From Haloarcula halobia (GTDB lineage Archaea > Halobacteriota > Halobacteria > Halobacteriales > Haloarculaceae): 64,000 nucleotides of DNA. The position numbers and the translations under genes were made by a program. Location: the NCBI RefSeq assembly GCF_029338255.1, contig NZ_CP119787.1:682001-746000 (forward strand), written 5' to 3'. Every line of letters begins with the position of its first letter. Position 1 is the stretch's first letter. Below the pieces are notes generated by a model. It did no database searches. It saw nothing but the letters and a program-made list of their open reading frames with translations, and was not told the origin of the DNA. Below, in pieces: positions 8,830 through 16,499 of this stretch.

Positions 8830-9078
8830 ATGAGCGACGTCTCGGTCACTGTCTACACGCGCGAGGACTGCCACCTCTGTGAGGACGCCATCGACACCAT
8901 CCACCGGGTCGCCGCTGACGAGGGGGTCGGGCTCGACCTCGACCTGATCGACGTCGACACCGACCCCGACCTCCAGGAGGCATACGGCGAGCGGGTGCCC
9001 TACGTCCTCGTCGACGGCCGGCCCGCGTTCAAGTACCACGTCGACGAGGCGCGCCTGCGCGAAAAGCTGTCCGGCTAG
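8830..9078 (+). CDS. Glutaredoxin-like thiol-disulfide protein
   Basis: A compact thioredoxin-fold protein of 82 residues with the redox motif Cys14-His-Leu-Cys17 (REDCHLCEDA) right after the first strand and the cis-proline in ERVPYVLVDG. Its short length and C-x-x-C place it with the DUF836/glutaredoxin-like family. It should act in cytosolic disulfide exchange. Its stop codon overlaps the stop codon of thiE on the other strand (CTAG 9075-9078). Confidence 0.85.
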   Translation: MSDVSVTVYTREDCHLCEDAIDTIHRVAADEGVGLDLDLIDVDTDPDLQEAYGERVPYVLVDGRPAFKYHVDEARLREKLSG

Positions 9079-9719
9079 CCCTCCCGGTGGCCCCGCTCGA
9101 CGGCCTCCCGGAGGGCCCGCGTCGCTTCAGTCGGGTCCTCGGCCGCGGTGATGGCGCTGATGACGGCGACGCCGTCGGCCCCCGCCGCGGCGACCGCGGC
9201 CGCGTTCGCGGGCGTGATGCCGCCGATGCCAACCAGCGGTAGGTCGACGGCGTCGGCGATGGCCGCCACCCGCGCCGGGCCGACGCCGTGTTCGTCGTCG
9301 TCCAGGTCCGCCTTCGACCCGGTCCGATACACCGCGCCGACGCCCAGGTAGTCCGCGCCCGCGGCCTCGGCCGCCTCTGCGTCTGAGACCGTCGAGACGG
9401 ACCGGCCGACGACCGCGTCCGGGCCCAGCAGCTCGCGAGCGACCGGCACCGGCAGGTCCGCGTCGCCGAGGTGGACGCCGTCGGCGTCGACCGCCTGCGC
9501 GATGTCGACCCGGTCGTTGACGACGAAGGTGACGCCGGCCTCGCGGGTCACCTCGCGCAGGTCCCGGCCCAGCTCGTAGCGTTCGCGCGCCGGTCGTCCC
9601 TTCTCGCGCAACTGGACGACGCCGACGCCGGCCTCGACGGCGGCCTCGACGACCGCCCGCGTCGGGCGTCCGGCTGACAGCGACTCCTGTGTGACCAGAT
9701 AGACGTCCCAGTCGACCAT
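9075..9719 (-). CDS. thiE: Thiamine-phosphate synthase
   Basis: A 214-residue TIM-barrel enzyme that joins HMP-diphosphate and thiazole phosphate to make thiamine phosphate. Recognised features in order are VQLREKG, the VNDRVDIA substrate site, GVHLGDADLPV, VGRSVSTVSDA, ADYLGVGAVYRTGSK and the GIGGITPANA phosphate loop. The start at ATG 9719 gives MVDWDVYLVTQ; earlier in-frame starts only add low-complexity residues. Another thiamine gene, tenA, is in the window but 23 kb away, so thiE is not in a thiamine operon here. Confidence 0.93.
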   Translation of the reverse strand: MVDWDVYLVTQESLSAGRPTRAVVEAAVEAGVGVVQLREKGRPARERYELGRDLREVTREAGVTFVVNDRVDIAQAVDADGVHLGDADLPVPVARELLGPDAVVGRSVSTVSDAEAAEAAGADYLGVGAVYRTGSKADLDDDEHGVGPARVAAIADAVDLPLVGIGGITPANAAAVAAAGADGVAVISAITAAEDPTEATRALREAVERGHREG

Positions 9720-9901
9720 ACCGGGCGTGGGGCCGCTCGCGCCCTCACTCTTTTGCCCGAGCGGGCGCACGCCTCGCGCGCCCGCTCGTCGTCGCTGTCG
9801 GTGACGGCGTCCGTCGAGGGCGTGGTCTCGCGGGCCGTCGCCTCCAGTCTGGCCGGGACGTCGGCCGAACCTATTACTGGCCGCCGGACGTTTAGAGCGG
9901 T

Positions 9902-11038
9902 GTGCGAAACTACCACCTCACGACGGTCTGGGGCATCCCCATCCGGGTGAACATCTCGCTGCTCGTCTTCCTGCCGGTGCTCGCGTGGATCATCGGAAGC
10001 GGGGCCCAGATCTCGGTGTACGCGGGACTCGTCGGGACGTTGACTGGCGTCGACCTGGACGTGGCCCGCCTGATGGCCGGCCGGACCCCCTGGCTCATCG
10101 GGAGCGCGGCCGCAGTCGGCCTCTTTGCCAGCGTCGCCGTCCACGAGCTGGGCCACTCGTGGATGGCGATGCGGTACGACCTCGAGGTCGAGTCCATCAC
10201 GCTGTGGATTCTCGGGGGTCTCGCGAGCCTGAAGACGATGCCCCGCGAGTGGAACCGCGAGTTCTGGATCGCCGTCGCCGGCCCGGTGACGAGCATCCTC
10301 GTCGGGTTCGTCTGTTACGGCGCGGTGCTCGTCCTCCCCGCCAGCGCGCAGGTGACGACGTTCGTCGTGGGCTGGCTGGCGGTCACGAACCTCTTTCTCG
10401 CGGTGTTCAACATGCTGCCCGCGTTCCCGATGGACGGTGGGCGGGTCCTCCGGGCACTGCTCGCTCGCACCCGTCCCTACGCCGCGGCGACGCGCCTGGC
10501 CGCCCGCATCGGCACCGGCTTTGCCGTGCTCTTTGCCGTCGTCGGCGTCCTCTCGTTCTCGCCGATGTTGCTCCTGCTCGCGCTGTTCGTCTACGGCGCG
10601 GCCACCGGCGAGTCACGGACCGTGGCGCTCTCGGACCTGCTCGAGGGGCTCTCCGTCAGCGACGTCGCCCGGCCCGCGTCCGCGACCGTCGAGGCCGACG
10701 CCACCGTCGAGGAGCTGGTCGACCGGATGTTCGCCCACCGCTCGACCGAGTTCACCGTCGTCCGGGACGGCGAGGCGGTCGGCGTCGTCACCATCGACGA
10801 CTTCCGGACGCTCTCGAGGGCCGAACGCGAGGCCGACACCGTCGCCGACCTGATGGAGACGGACCTCCCGCGCTTCGCCGCCGACATGAGCGCGTTCGAC
10901 GCGCTGGTCGCGCTCGACGGCTCGGCGGCGAGCGCGGCGCTCGTCGACAGTATCGAGGGGACCCGCGTCGTCTCCCGGGCCGACTTCGCCTCCGCGATGG
11001 AGATGCGTCGCCTGGTTGGGGCGCCGTCGCCGTTCTAG
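9902..11038 (+). CDS. Site-2 protease (M50) membrane metalloprotease with CBS domains
   Basis: A 378-residue intramembrane zinc protease. About six membrane segments surround HELGH (His81, Glu82, His85) and the second motif NMLPAFPMDGG (Asn170 to Asp178), which supplies the third zinc ligand. A CBS pair follows from about residue 255 (VSDVARPASATVEADATVEELVDRM). Such Rip/SpoIVFB-like enzymes cut membrane-bound regulators or signal-peptide remnants, and CBS domains can sense nucleotides. The start codon is GTG at 9902; no ATG precedes the conserved first helix. It ends in a CTAG shared with the convergent gene. Confidence 0.9.
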   Translation: MRNYHLTTVWGIPIRVNISLLVFLPVLAWIIGSGAQISVYAGLVGTLTGVDLDVARLMAGRTPWLIGSAAAVGLFASVAVHELGHSWMAMRYDLEVESITLWILGGLASLKTMPREWNREFWIAVAGPVTSILVGFVCYGAVLVLPASAQVTTFVVGWLAVTNLFLAVFNMLPAFPMDGGRVLRALLARTRPYAAATRLAARIGTGFAVLFAVVGVLSFSPMLLLLALFVYGAATGESRTVALSDLLEGLSVSDVARPASATVEADATVEELVDRMFAHRSTEFTVVRDGEAVGVVTIDDFRTLSRAEREADTVADLMETDLPRFAADMSAFDALVALDGSAASAALVDSIEGTRVVSRADFASAMEMRRLVGAPSPF

Positions 11039-12378
11039 CCGCGGTCCCACACGACGGCTCCGGCGACGACGCCGAGCAGCGACAGCACGGACAGCGCCAG
11101 GTGGAGCTCGCCGAACCAGAACGGCGTCCACGGGGCGACGGCCCGGAGGCCGACCAGCGCGAGCGAGAGGCCGGGGACGCCCCCGACGGCCGGGTCGAGC
11201 GTGCTCGTGAGGTTGTCGATGTCGGCGGCGTCGGTCCCGTACAGCACGCCGCCGACGCGCTCGCCCTCGGGCAGGCGCTCGGCCTCGTATGGAATCGGCG
11301 AGTCGGTCGGCGTCCCCGTGCTCCAGACGACTGCGCCGCCCGGGGTCACCTCGAAGATGCGCTTGTTCAGCGTGTCCGTGACGAGCGTGTTCCCGTTGTC
11401 CAGCCGATCGGCGTCGCGGGGCCAGTAGAGGTCGATGCCGCCCGCGCGGGTCAGGACCCAGGCGGGCTCCCAGCGGCCGTCGTCGGTCCGGTGGAGCTCG
11501 ACCACGCGGTGGTTGTCCGAGTCGGCCACGAGGACCGCCCCGTCGCCGAGCCACTGGGGGTTGTGCTGGTGGTCGAGAATCTCGGGGTTCCCACACCGGA
11601 TGTCGCCGTCGCCGTCGAAGTCGGCCAGTTGCTCGCCGCGGTCCTGACAGGCGCCGTCGTTCCCGCCCCGGTCCGCGTTGACGACCTCGACGACGCCCGC
11701 GTCGCGCTCGACGAGTAGTATCTGGTTGGCGTTGCGGACCGAGACGAGGTAGTGGGTCCCGTTGACGGCGTCGACGTCGTTGATGTGCAACCAGTCACGG
11801 CGGGTCGGGTCCGGCGGTGCGTCGTAGAACGACGAGGCGTTCCACTGCCAGGTTATCTCGGGGTCGCCGGACTCGACGCCCCGGACGGTGAAGACCCGCT
11901 CGTGTTCCATGTCCGAGAGCAGGTACTCCCCGGAGTCCAGTTGCTCGACGTCGTGGATCTCGCTGTTCTCCCCGGTCCGGACCGGGATGGCGTACTCGCC
12001 GACGACGGCCGGCCCGCCCGCGGCGTCGGGGTCGATGATGCGGAAGCCGGTCTTGGTACAGGGCGGCCAGTAGGGCTCGCAGTCGGACTCGTAGCCCCAT
12101 TGCATGAACCCCGCGAGGACGGTGCCGTCGGGGAGCATCGTCACGTCGAAGTAGCTGTCGGCGCCGTCCTCGCGCCAGGCGATCGTCCCGTCCTCGACGA
12201 GGTAGACGCTCCCCTTCTCGTGCCACCCGAAACCGCCGCCCTGTGACCCGACGAGGGTGGTCTCGCCACCGGCGCCGACGCCACGGTCCGGCGCCGTCGC
12301 GGCCCCGACGCCCAGCGTCAGTCCGAGGAGGAGGAGGCTGCCGGCGACCAGGACGACACCGCGGGCGTGGCGCTCCAT
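11035..12378 (-). CDS. Arylsulfotransferase-like (ASST) beta-propeller membrane protein
   Basis: A 447-residue protein with an N-terminal membrane segment (VVLVAGSLLLLGLTLGVGAA), a large outside domain built of repeated blades (DVTMLPDGTVLAG, HDVEQLDSGEYLLSDM, HNPQWLGDGAVLVADSDNHRV, DADRLDNGNTLVTDTLNKRI), and one or two membrane helices at the C-terminus (LSLALVGLRAV, LALSVLSLLGVVAGAVV). Blades like these are typical of the arylsulfotransferase/NHL-like family annotated in haloarchaea. The catalytic histidine of true ASST enzymes cannot be fixed by eye, so the enzyme activity is unproven. An acidic calcium-like loop, DFDGDGDI, interrupts one blade. Confidence 0.75.
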   Translation of the reverse strand: MERHARGVVLVAGSLLLLGLTLGVGAATAPDRGVGAGGETTLVGSQGGGFGWHEKGSVYLVEDGTIAWREDGADSYFDVTMLPDGTVLAGFMQWGYESDCEPYWPPCTKTGFRIIDPDAAGGPAVVGEYAIPVRTGENSEIHDVEQLDSGEYLLSDMEHERVFTVRGVESGDPEITWQWNASSFYDAPPDPTRRDWLHINDVDAVNGTHYLVSVRNANQILLVERDAGVVEVVNADRGGNDGACQDRGEQLADFDGDGDIRCGNPEILDHQHNPQWLGDGAVLVADSDNHRVVELHRTDDGRWEPAWVLTRAGGIDLYWPRDADRLDNGNTLVTDTLNKRIFEVTPGGAVVWSTGTPTDSPIPYEAERLPEGERVGGVLYGTDAADIDNLTSTLDPAVGGVPGLSLALVGLRAVAPWTPFWFGELHLALSVLSLLGVVAGAVVWDRG

Positions 12379-12463
12379 CGGACTGCTCTCGGCGGACTGC
12401 GGAAAAAAGCGTTCCGACGTCGGGGCGATAGTTACAAACCGCGGGCCGCCGCAGTCCCCGACG

Positions 12464-13318
12464 ATGCAGTCGGGACTCGCCGACGCGTTCACCTCGGTCG
12501 CTGGCTCTGACCCGCTGGTCCTGGGACTCTTCGGCGGCCTGTTCATCGCCGCGCTGAACCTCCTGGGTGCCTCGCTGGTGCTCGTCTGGCGGGACCCCTC
12601 AGAGCGCGCGCTCGACGGAGCGCTCGGGTTCGCCGCGGGCGTGATGCTCGCCGCGGCGTTCACGAGCCTCATCCTGCCCGGCATCGAGGTATACTCCGAC
12701 GGGAACCCGGTACCGACGCTCCTCGGCGTGGCCCTGGGGGCGCTCTTTCTCGACCAGGCCGACCGGTTTCTCCCCCACGCCCACTACCTGCTGTCGGGAC
12801 GCAAGCGCTCCGACGCGGCGAACCCCTCGGAGACGCTCGCCGTCGCCGACGAGCGACTGGCCGGCGTCGTCCTGTTCATCCTCGCCATCACCCTCCACAA
12901 CATGCCGGAGGGGCTGGCCGTCGGCGTCGCGTTCGGGGCGGCCGCCGGGGACCCAGCGCAACTGGGCGGCGCGCTCTCCTTGATGCTCGCTATCGGCATC
13001 CAGAACGTCCCCGAGGGACTCGCCGTCTCGGTGGCCGCCATCAACGCCGGCCTGGACCGGCGGCTCTACGCCGTCGTCGCGGGGCTCCGGGCCGGCGTCG
13101 TCGAGATCCCGCTCGCCGTCCTCGGAGCTGTCGCCGTCACGCTCGTCGCCCCGCTGTTGCCCTACGCCATGGGATTTGCGGCGGGGGCGATGCTCTTTGT
13201 CATCTCCGACGAGATCATCCCCGAGACGCACCGGGGCGGCCACGAACGCGTGGCGACGCTGGGGCTCATGCTCGGCGCTATCGTCATGCTGTATCTGGAC
13301 ATCTCGCTGGCCGGTTAG
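12464..13318 (+). CDS. ZIP family metal transporter
   Basis: A 284-residue transporter with eight membrane segments. The two metal-site helices carry HNMPEGLAVGVAFG and QNVPEGLAVSVA, the hallmark of the ZupT/GufA-type ZIP proteins. HxPEG is intact in the first, and Gln replaces His in the second. A short cytosolic loop (HAHYLLSGRKRSD) lies between segments 3 and 4. It should import Zn2+, Fe2+ or other divalent metals. It diverges from the ASST-like gene and converges with the CPCC gene, sharing TTAG (13315-13318). Confidence 0.88.
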   Translation: MQSGLADAFTSVAGSDPLVLGLFGGLFIAALNLLGASLVLVWRDPSERALDGALGFAAGVMLAAAFTSLILPGIEVYSDGNPVPTLLGVALGALFLDQADRFLPHAHYLLSGRKRSDAANPSETLAVADERLAGVVLFILAITLHNMPEGLAVGVAFGAAAGDPAQLGGALSLMLAIGIQNVPEGLAVSVAAINAGLDRRLYAVVAGLRAGVVEIPLAVLGAVAVTLVAPLLPYAMGFAAGAMLFVISDEIIPETHRGGHERVATLGLMLGAIVMLYLDISLAG

Positions 13319-13614
13319 CCGTCGTAGGGCCAGTTGGGGTCCCGGTCCAGTCCATCGGGGTCGGCACAGCTGTCGGCCTCGTCGGGGGTACACCCGCCGT
13401 ACTGCTCGAAGTTCTCGCGTGCCGTCGCAAGCGAGACGTGGTTGGTGTCGCTCACGTAGTCCTCGTCGCCGAACTGTATCGGGTCGTCCATCCAGTGACA
13501 GACCGGACAGACCTCGTAGGACCCGGGTGCCCCCTCCGGCAGCGTCCGGTACCCACAGCACGGACAGTAGCCCAGTTCCCGCGCCGCCGGATTCCCGGGC
13601 GTGTGGGTGGCCAT
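13315..13614 (-). CDS. Small CPCC-type cysteine-rich protein
   Basis: A 99-residue protein with two CxxC knuckles (GYCPCCGYRTLPEGAPG then YEVCPVCHWMDD), followed by DEDYVSDTNHVSLATARENFEQYGGC. This is the layout of the CPCC cysteine-rich family, thought to bind zinc. The start is the ATG at 13614 (MATHTPGNPAARE); a few codons upstream are also open. Its function is unknown. It is unlikely to be exported because no signal peptide is visible. Confidence 0.8.
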   Translation of the reverse strand: MATHTPGNPAARELGYCPCCGYRTLPEGAPGSYEVCPVCHWMDDPIQFGDEDYVSDTNHVSLATARENFEQYGGCTPDEADSCADPDGLDRDPNWPYDG

Positions 13615-13672
13615 CGACTGTGGTATGCGTGGCCACGCCAATGAATGGTTCGGTCGGTGACGTGTGACGGCG

Positions 13673-13957
13673 TCAGTCGGACTGGGCGGCCTCGACCTTC
13701 CCGGCGTACGTCTCGAGCTCCGCCGCGAGTTCGCGGGCCTGGGCCGCCGAGAGCGTCACCGTGTCGGCGTGGGGTTCGACGTGTTCGATGTCGGTGTTGT
13801 CCAGCTCCACCTGGAGCTCGACGTGGTCTGGGTCCGTCCGTGGGGCGGTGACGTTGAGCACCGCGAGTGCCTCCTCCTCGAAGCCGTGACCCTCGATTAC
13901 GCCGTCGAGCAGGTCGAACGTCGTGTACGCGTTGACCTTCATGATGCGGTCGACCAT
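13673..13957 (-). CDS. Conserved haloarchaeal protein (DUF6360-like)
   Basis: A 94-residue acidic protein with no membrane segment. MKVNAYTTFDLLDGVIEGHGFEEEALAVLNVTAPR and the later DTVTLSAAQARELAAELETYA look like a haloarchaeal family I know as DUF6360; the number is from memory. It has a strand-rich first half and a terminal helix. No function can be assigned. It stands alone between the CPCC gene and the wHTH/DUF7521 pair. Confidence 0.65.
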   Translation of the reverse strand: MVDRIMKVNAYTTFDLLDGVIEGHGFEEEALAVLNVTAPRTDPDHVELQVELDNTDIEHVEPHADTVTLSAAQARELAAELETYAGKVEAAQSD

Positions 13958-14061
13958 GCCCGGTGGTTGGCGGGTCAGGCAGGTAACGGCTGCGTTCCGG
14001 GACGACCGTCGGCCCCGGCCGGCGACCAGGGGCGTTCGTTCCAGTACATCCGGCCAGACCG

Positions 14062-14366
14062 CTATCGACCGGCGGCTACCGACGACCGGCTCGCCACGTA
14101 CAGCGAGTACGTGAGTATCGCGAACCCGACGGCCGTGAGCGCACTCTCGGCGACCAGCGCCGTCCCCGTGTCAACGGCGAGCAGCTGGTCCGCGATACCC
14201 GCCGACAGCGACCCGGCGGTGACCGTCCCGAATCCGACGGCCAGCCACCGCAACGGCCGCGTCGACGTCTTGACCGCCGCGGTGGCGGCGACGTAGGTGA
14301 CCAGGCCGGCCAGCAGGAGCGTTACCGTCTTGAGTACGACGACGAGTGGCGTGATGGCTGTGTCAT
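14062..14366 (-). pseudogene. DUF7521-like small membrane protein with a broken or unusual start
   Basis: The frame ending at TAG 14062 encodes three hydrophobic helices: TPLVVVLKTVTLLLAGLVTYVAA, then WLAVGFGTVTAGSLSAGIADQLL, then ALVAESALTAVGFAILTYSLYVA. This is the small membrane family that haloarchaea place directly after a winged-helix gene. The expected start is the ATG at 14366, overlapping the upstream stop as ATGA. That ATG, however, opens a different frame that stops after 14 codons (MTQPSRHSSSYSRR). The membrane frame has no ATG or GTG of its own; the first possible start is a TTG at 14253, after the first helix. A frameshift just after the ATG, a sequence error or an unorthodox start are the options. 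Confidence 0.65.
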
Positions 14367-14725
14367 AGTTCCTCGCTGATGCGCGACCAGAGTCGCGCCA
14401 GCCGTTCGTCCGGCGACTCGCCGTCCCGGACGACGTCGACCGCGAACGGGTCGTCGCCGTCGACGGCGACGAAGACCCCCGAACAGTCCCGAACGTAGGT
14501 GGTCTCGTGGTGGCCGTCGGACCGGACCGCCGTCCGCTCGTCGACGAGTGCGGCCTCGCTCAGCTGCTGGAGCTTCCGGTACGTGCTCGTCTGTGGCAGG
14601 TCACAGTCCGCCGCGACGGCTTTGGCTGGCCGGGGCTCGTCCAGCGCCGTGAGGATGGCCCGGCAGTCCGGGTCGGCGAGGGCTTCGAACACCGCTTGTC
14701 GGTCTATCGACGCGTCGTCTGACAC
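14363..14725 (-). CDS. Winged helix-turn-helix transcriptional regulator (paired with DUF7521)
   Basis: A 120-residue ArsR-like regulator from GTG 14725. Helices VFEALADPDCRAILTAL and AKAVAADC, then the recognition helix LPQTSTYRKLQQLSEAALVDE, precede a wing and a short C-terminal domain (DGHHETTYVRDCSGVFVAVDGDDPFAV). It overlaps the next gene by ATGA, so the two are a coupled pair. The same pair occurs at 40435-41171, and the two regulators align along their whole length. No effector site is evident. Confidence 0.82.
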   Translation of the reverse strand: MSDDASIDRQAVFEALADPDCRAILTALDEPRPAKAVAADCDLPQTSTYRKLQQLSEAALVDERTAVRSDGHHETTYVRDCSGVFVAVDGDDPFAVDVVRDGESPDERLARLWSRISEEL

Positions 14726-14880
14726 TGCGGGGGACCTCCGTTCGGGGTTGTGGGCGGGGGGCGTCGGTGAACTTCGCCTGCGGTCGGTTTCAAACCACCG
14801 GTCGGGAGCGCTGTCGACAGCCGGCGGCCGGACGACGTAGCACACCTGCCCGCTTTCCAGATTCTGGAAATCACCGGGAC

Positions 14881-14886
14881 CTTTTG
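14881..14886 (+). promoter_or_regulatory. T-run core promoter of the halocyanin gene
   Basis: CTTTTG ends 27 nt upstream of ATG 14913, matching the element seen before many other leaderless genes in the window. Confidence 0.45.
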
Positions 14887-14912
14887 CTATCCAGGCACCG
14901 ACATCTGAGACG

Positions 14913-15791
14913 ATGCGAGCGCCCTCCACCCGCAGACAGTTCGTCGCTTGCACCGCCCTCGCCGGACTCGGCGCCGCCGCCGGTTGTCTCTCGACCGACG
15001 GGACGGCGTCTGCCTCGGACGATGGTCCGGACCAGACCGACTCGGCGACCCCCGACCCGACGACGACACCGCCCTCGGACCTCGAGGCCTGGCTGGCCGA
15101 CGCCACCGGCTACGACGGCGACCGGGCGCGGTACGGCCCCGGGGACCAGTCGACGGTCGCCGTCGGCGAACCCTTCGGCGACGACTACGCCTTCTACCCC
15201 GCCGTCGTGGAAGTCGCCCCGATGACGCGAGTCCGCTGGGAGTGGACCGGCCACGGCGGCCAGCACAACGTCGTCGCGCTCGACGGGACCTTCGACAGCG
15301 GCCGGACGAACGCCCAGTCGGGCACCAGCTACGACTACATCTTCGACGAGACCGGCGTCTACCCCTACGTCTCCGAACCCCGCCGGGACGAGGGGATGCG
15401 AGGGGCAGTGGTCGTCCGCGAACCGCCGACGACGGGCTACCCGGCGGTCGACGAGTGGCTGGCGAGCGTCGGGAACTTCGACGGGACCGTCACCGACCGG
15501 ACCGACGCCGAGACGACCACCGTGACCACCGGTGCCGAGGGCAACGGCGGCCACTTCGCGTTCACCCCACCGGTGCTGAAAGTCGAGGTCGGTACCACCG
15601 TCCGCTGGGAGTGGACCGGCCACGGCGGCGGCCACAACGTCGCCTTCGAGGACGCGGACATCGAATCCGACGACATCCTCCCGGAGCCGGGCGTCCACTT
15701 CGAGCACACCTTCGAGTCGTCGGGGTCGTACCTGTACTCCTGTCTCCCCCACAAGGCGCTGGGGATGCGCGGAGCCGTCGTCGTCGAGTAA
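14913..15791 (+). CDS. Two-domain halocyanin-like blue copper lipoprotein, first copper site degenerate
   Basis: A 292-residue exported protein. The signal has the twin-arginine motif TRRQFV and the lipobox AAGC, so it is a Tat lipoprotein facing outside. Two plastocyanin-like domains follow. Domain 2 keeps the type-1 copper ligands: GGHNV for the first His, and YSCLPHKALGMRG for Cys, His and Met. In domain 1 the matching stretch is YPYVSEPRRDEGMRG: the first His and the Met survive (QHNVV, GMRG), but Cys and the second His are gone. It should therefore carry one copper, not two. The role is electron transfer at the membrane; no oxidase genes adjoin it. Confidence 0.88.
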   Translation: MRAPSTRRQFVACTALAGLGAAAGCLSTDGTASASDDGPDQTDSATPDPTTTPPSDLEAWLADATGYDGDRARYGPGDQSTVAVGEPFGDDYAFYPAVVEVAPMTRVRWEWTGHGGQHNVVALDGTFDSGRTNAQSGTSYDYIFDETGVYPYVSEPRRDEGMRGAVVVREPPTTGYPAVDEWLASVGNFDGTVTDRTDAETTTVTTGAEGNGGHFAFTPPVLKVEVGTTVRWEWTGHGGGHNVAFEDADIESDDILPEPGVHFEHTFESSGSYLYSCLPHKALGMRGAVVVE

Positions 15792-16095
15792 CTCGCCGTG
15801 GATGTCGGTCCCGAAAGCCGGCGACCGGCACCCCCTCCACGGCGAGGCCCCGTCGCGGAGCGCACGGCTCACCCCGGGCCCTCGAACGACGACGCGCCGG
15901 TTCGACGCGGGAACTGCTGATACCACAGGAATCCCCCGGCGTTGTGACAAACCAGCCACCGAACAGCCGTAGAATCGATTTACTGGAAGGTATAAATCGG
16001 ATAACGGGGTTCTGTAGACGTTCGTTTACTCTATTGGCTGTTTAGAAAACGAATGCGGAACACTTACCCGTGTGGCCGGCCCAGGTATAGTTGCA
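15792..16095. other. Intergenic region, 304 bp, upstream of the cold-shock gene
   Basis: No gene is visible. The first half is GC-rich. The second half (about 15970-16050) is AT-rich, with TATAAATC at about 16000 and TTTAGAAAAC at 16041-16050. The latter lies roughly 50 nt before the cold-shock ATG and is the best candidate TATA box. Confidence 0.5.
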
Positions 16096-16290
16096 ATGGC
16101 AAACGGTAAGGTTGATTTCTTCAACGACACAGGCGGTTACGGTTTCATTTCGACTGAGGACGCGGACGATGACGTTTTCTTCCACATGGAGGACGTTGGC
16201 GGACCGGACCTCGAAGAAGGACAGGACGTCGATTTCGACATCGAACAGGCCCCCAAGGGCCCGCGCGCGACGAACGTCGTTCGCAACTAA
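16096..16290 (+). CDS. cspA: Cold-shock domain protein
   Basis: A 64-residue OB-fold protein. The RNP1-like motif KVDFFNDTGGYGFIS and the RNP2-like motif DDDVFFHMED are intact and carry the aromatic residues that stack on single-stranded nucleic acid. The remainder (EGQDVDFDIEQAPKGPRATNV) closes the barrel. It probably acts as an RNA chaperone. Its codon use is slightly less GC-rich than its neighbours. The start at 16096 (MANGKVDFF) is the family start. Confidence 0.93.
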   Translation: MANGKVDFFNDTGGYGFISTEDADDDVFFHMEDVGGPDLEEGQDVDFDIEQAPKGPRATNVVRN

Positions 16291-16303
16291 CGCCGAGTTC
16301 CAC

Positions 16304-16321
16304 CGTCGTCGTCCGACGACG
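16304..16321 (+). terminator. Hairpin after the cold-shock gene
   Basis: CGTCGTC (16304-16310) and GACGACG (16315-16321) form a 7-bp stem with loop GTCC, 14 nt after the stop codon. A weak T-rich stretch (ATTCTTT) lies about 14 nt further on. It is a candidate terminator only. Confidence 0.35.
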
Positions 16322-16499
16322 CGGTACGACTCGATTCTTTCGGACGTGAACGCCCCGTAGCGAACGCTGCGTGGCTCTCCCGTTCGTGTGACGTCAGTTC
16401 CCGAGCACTTGCTGGACCCCCATCGCACGTCGCGTCCTGCTGGTTACCGTCGCCACAGAGTCCGCTCTGGACCCGCTGGACCCGACGCGACCCCGGCCG

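Noticed and set aside
16304-16321. Strong rho-independent-like terminator after the cold-shock gene
   Set aside because: The stem is only 7 bp and the T-rich part is separated, so it is reported only as a weak candidate.
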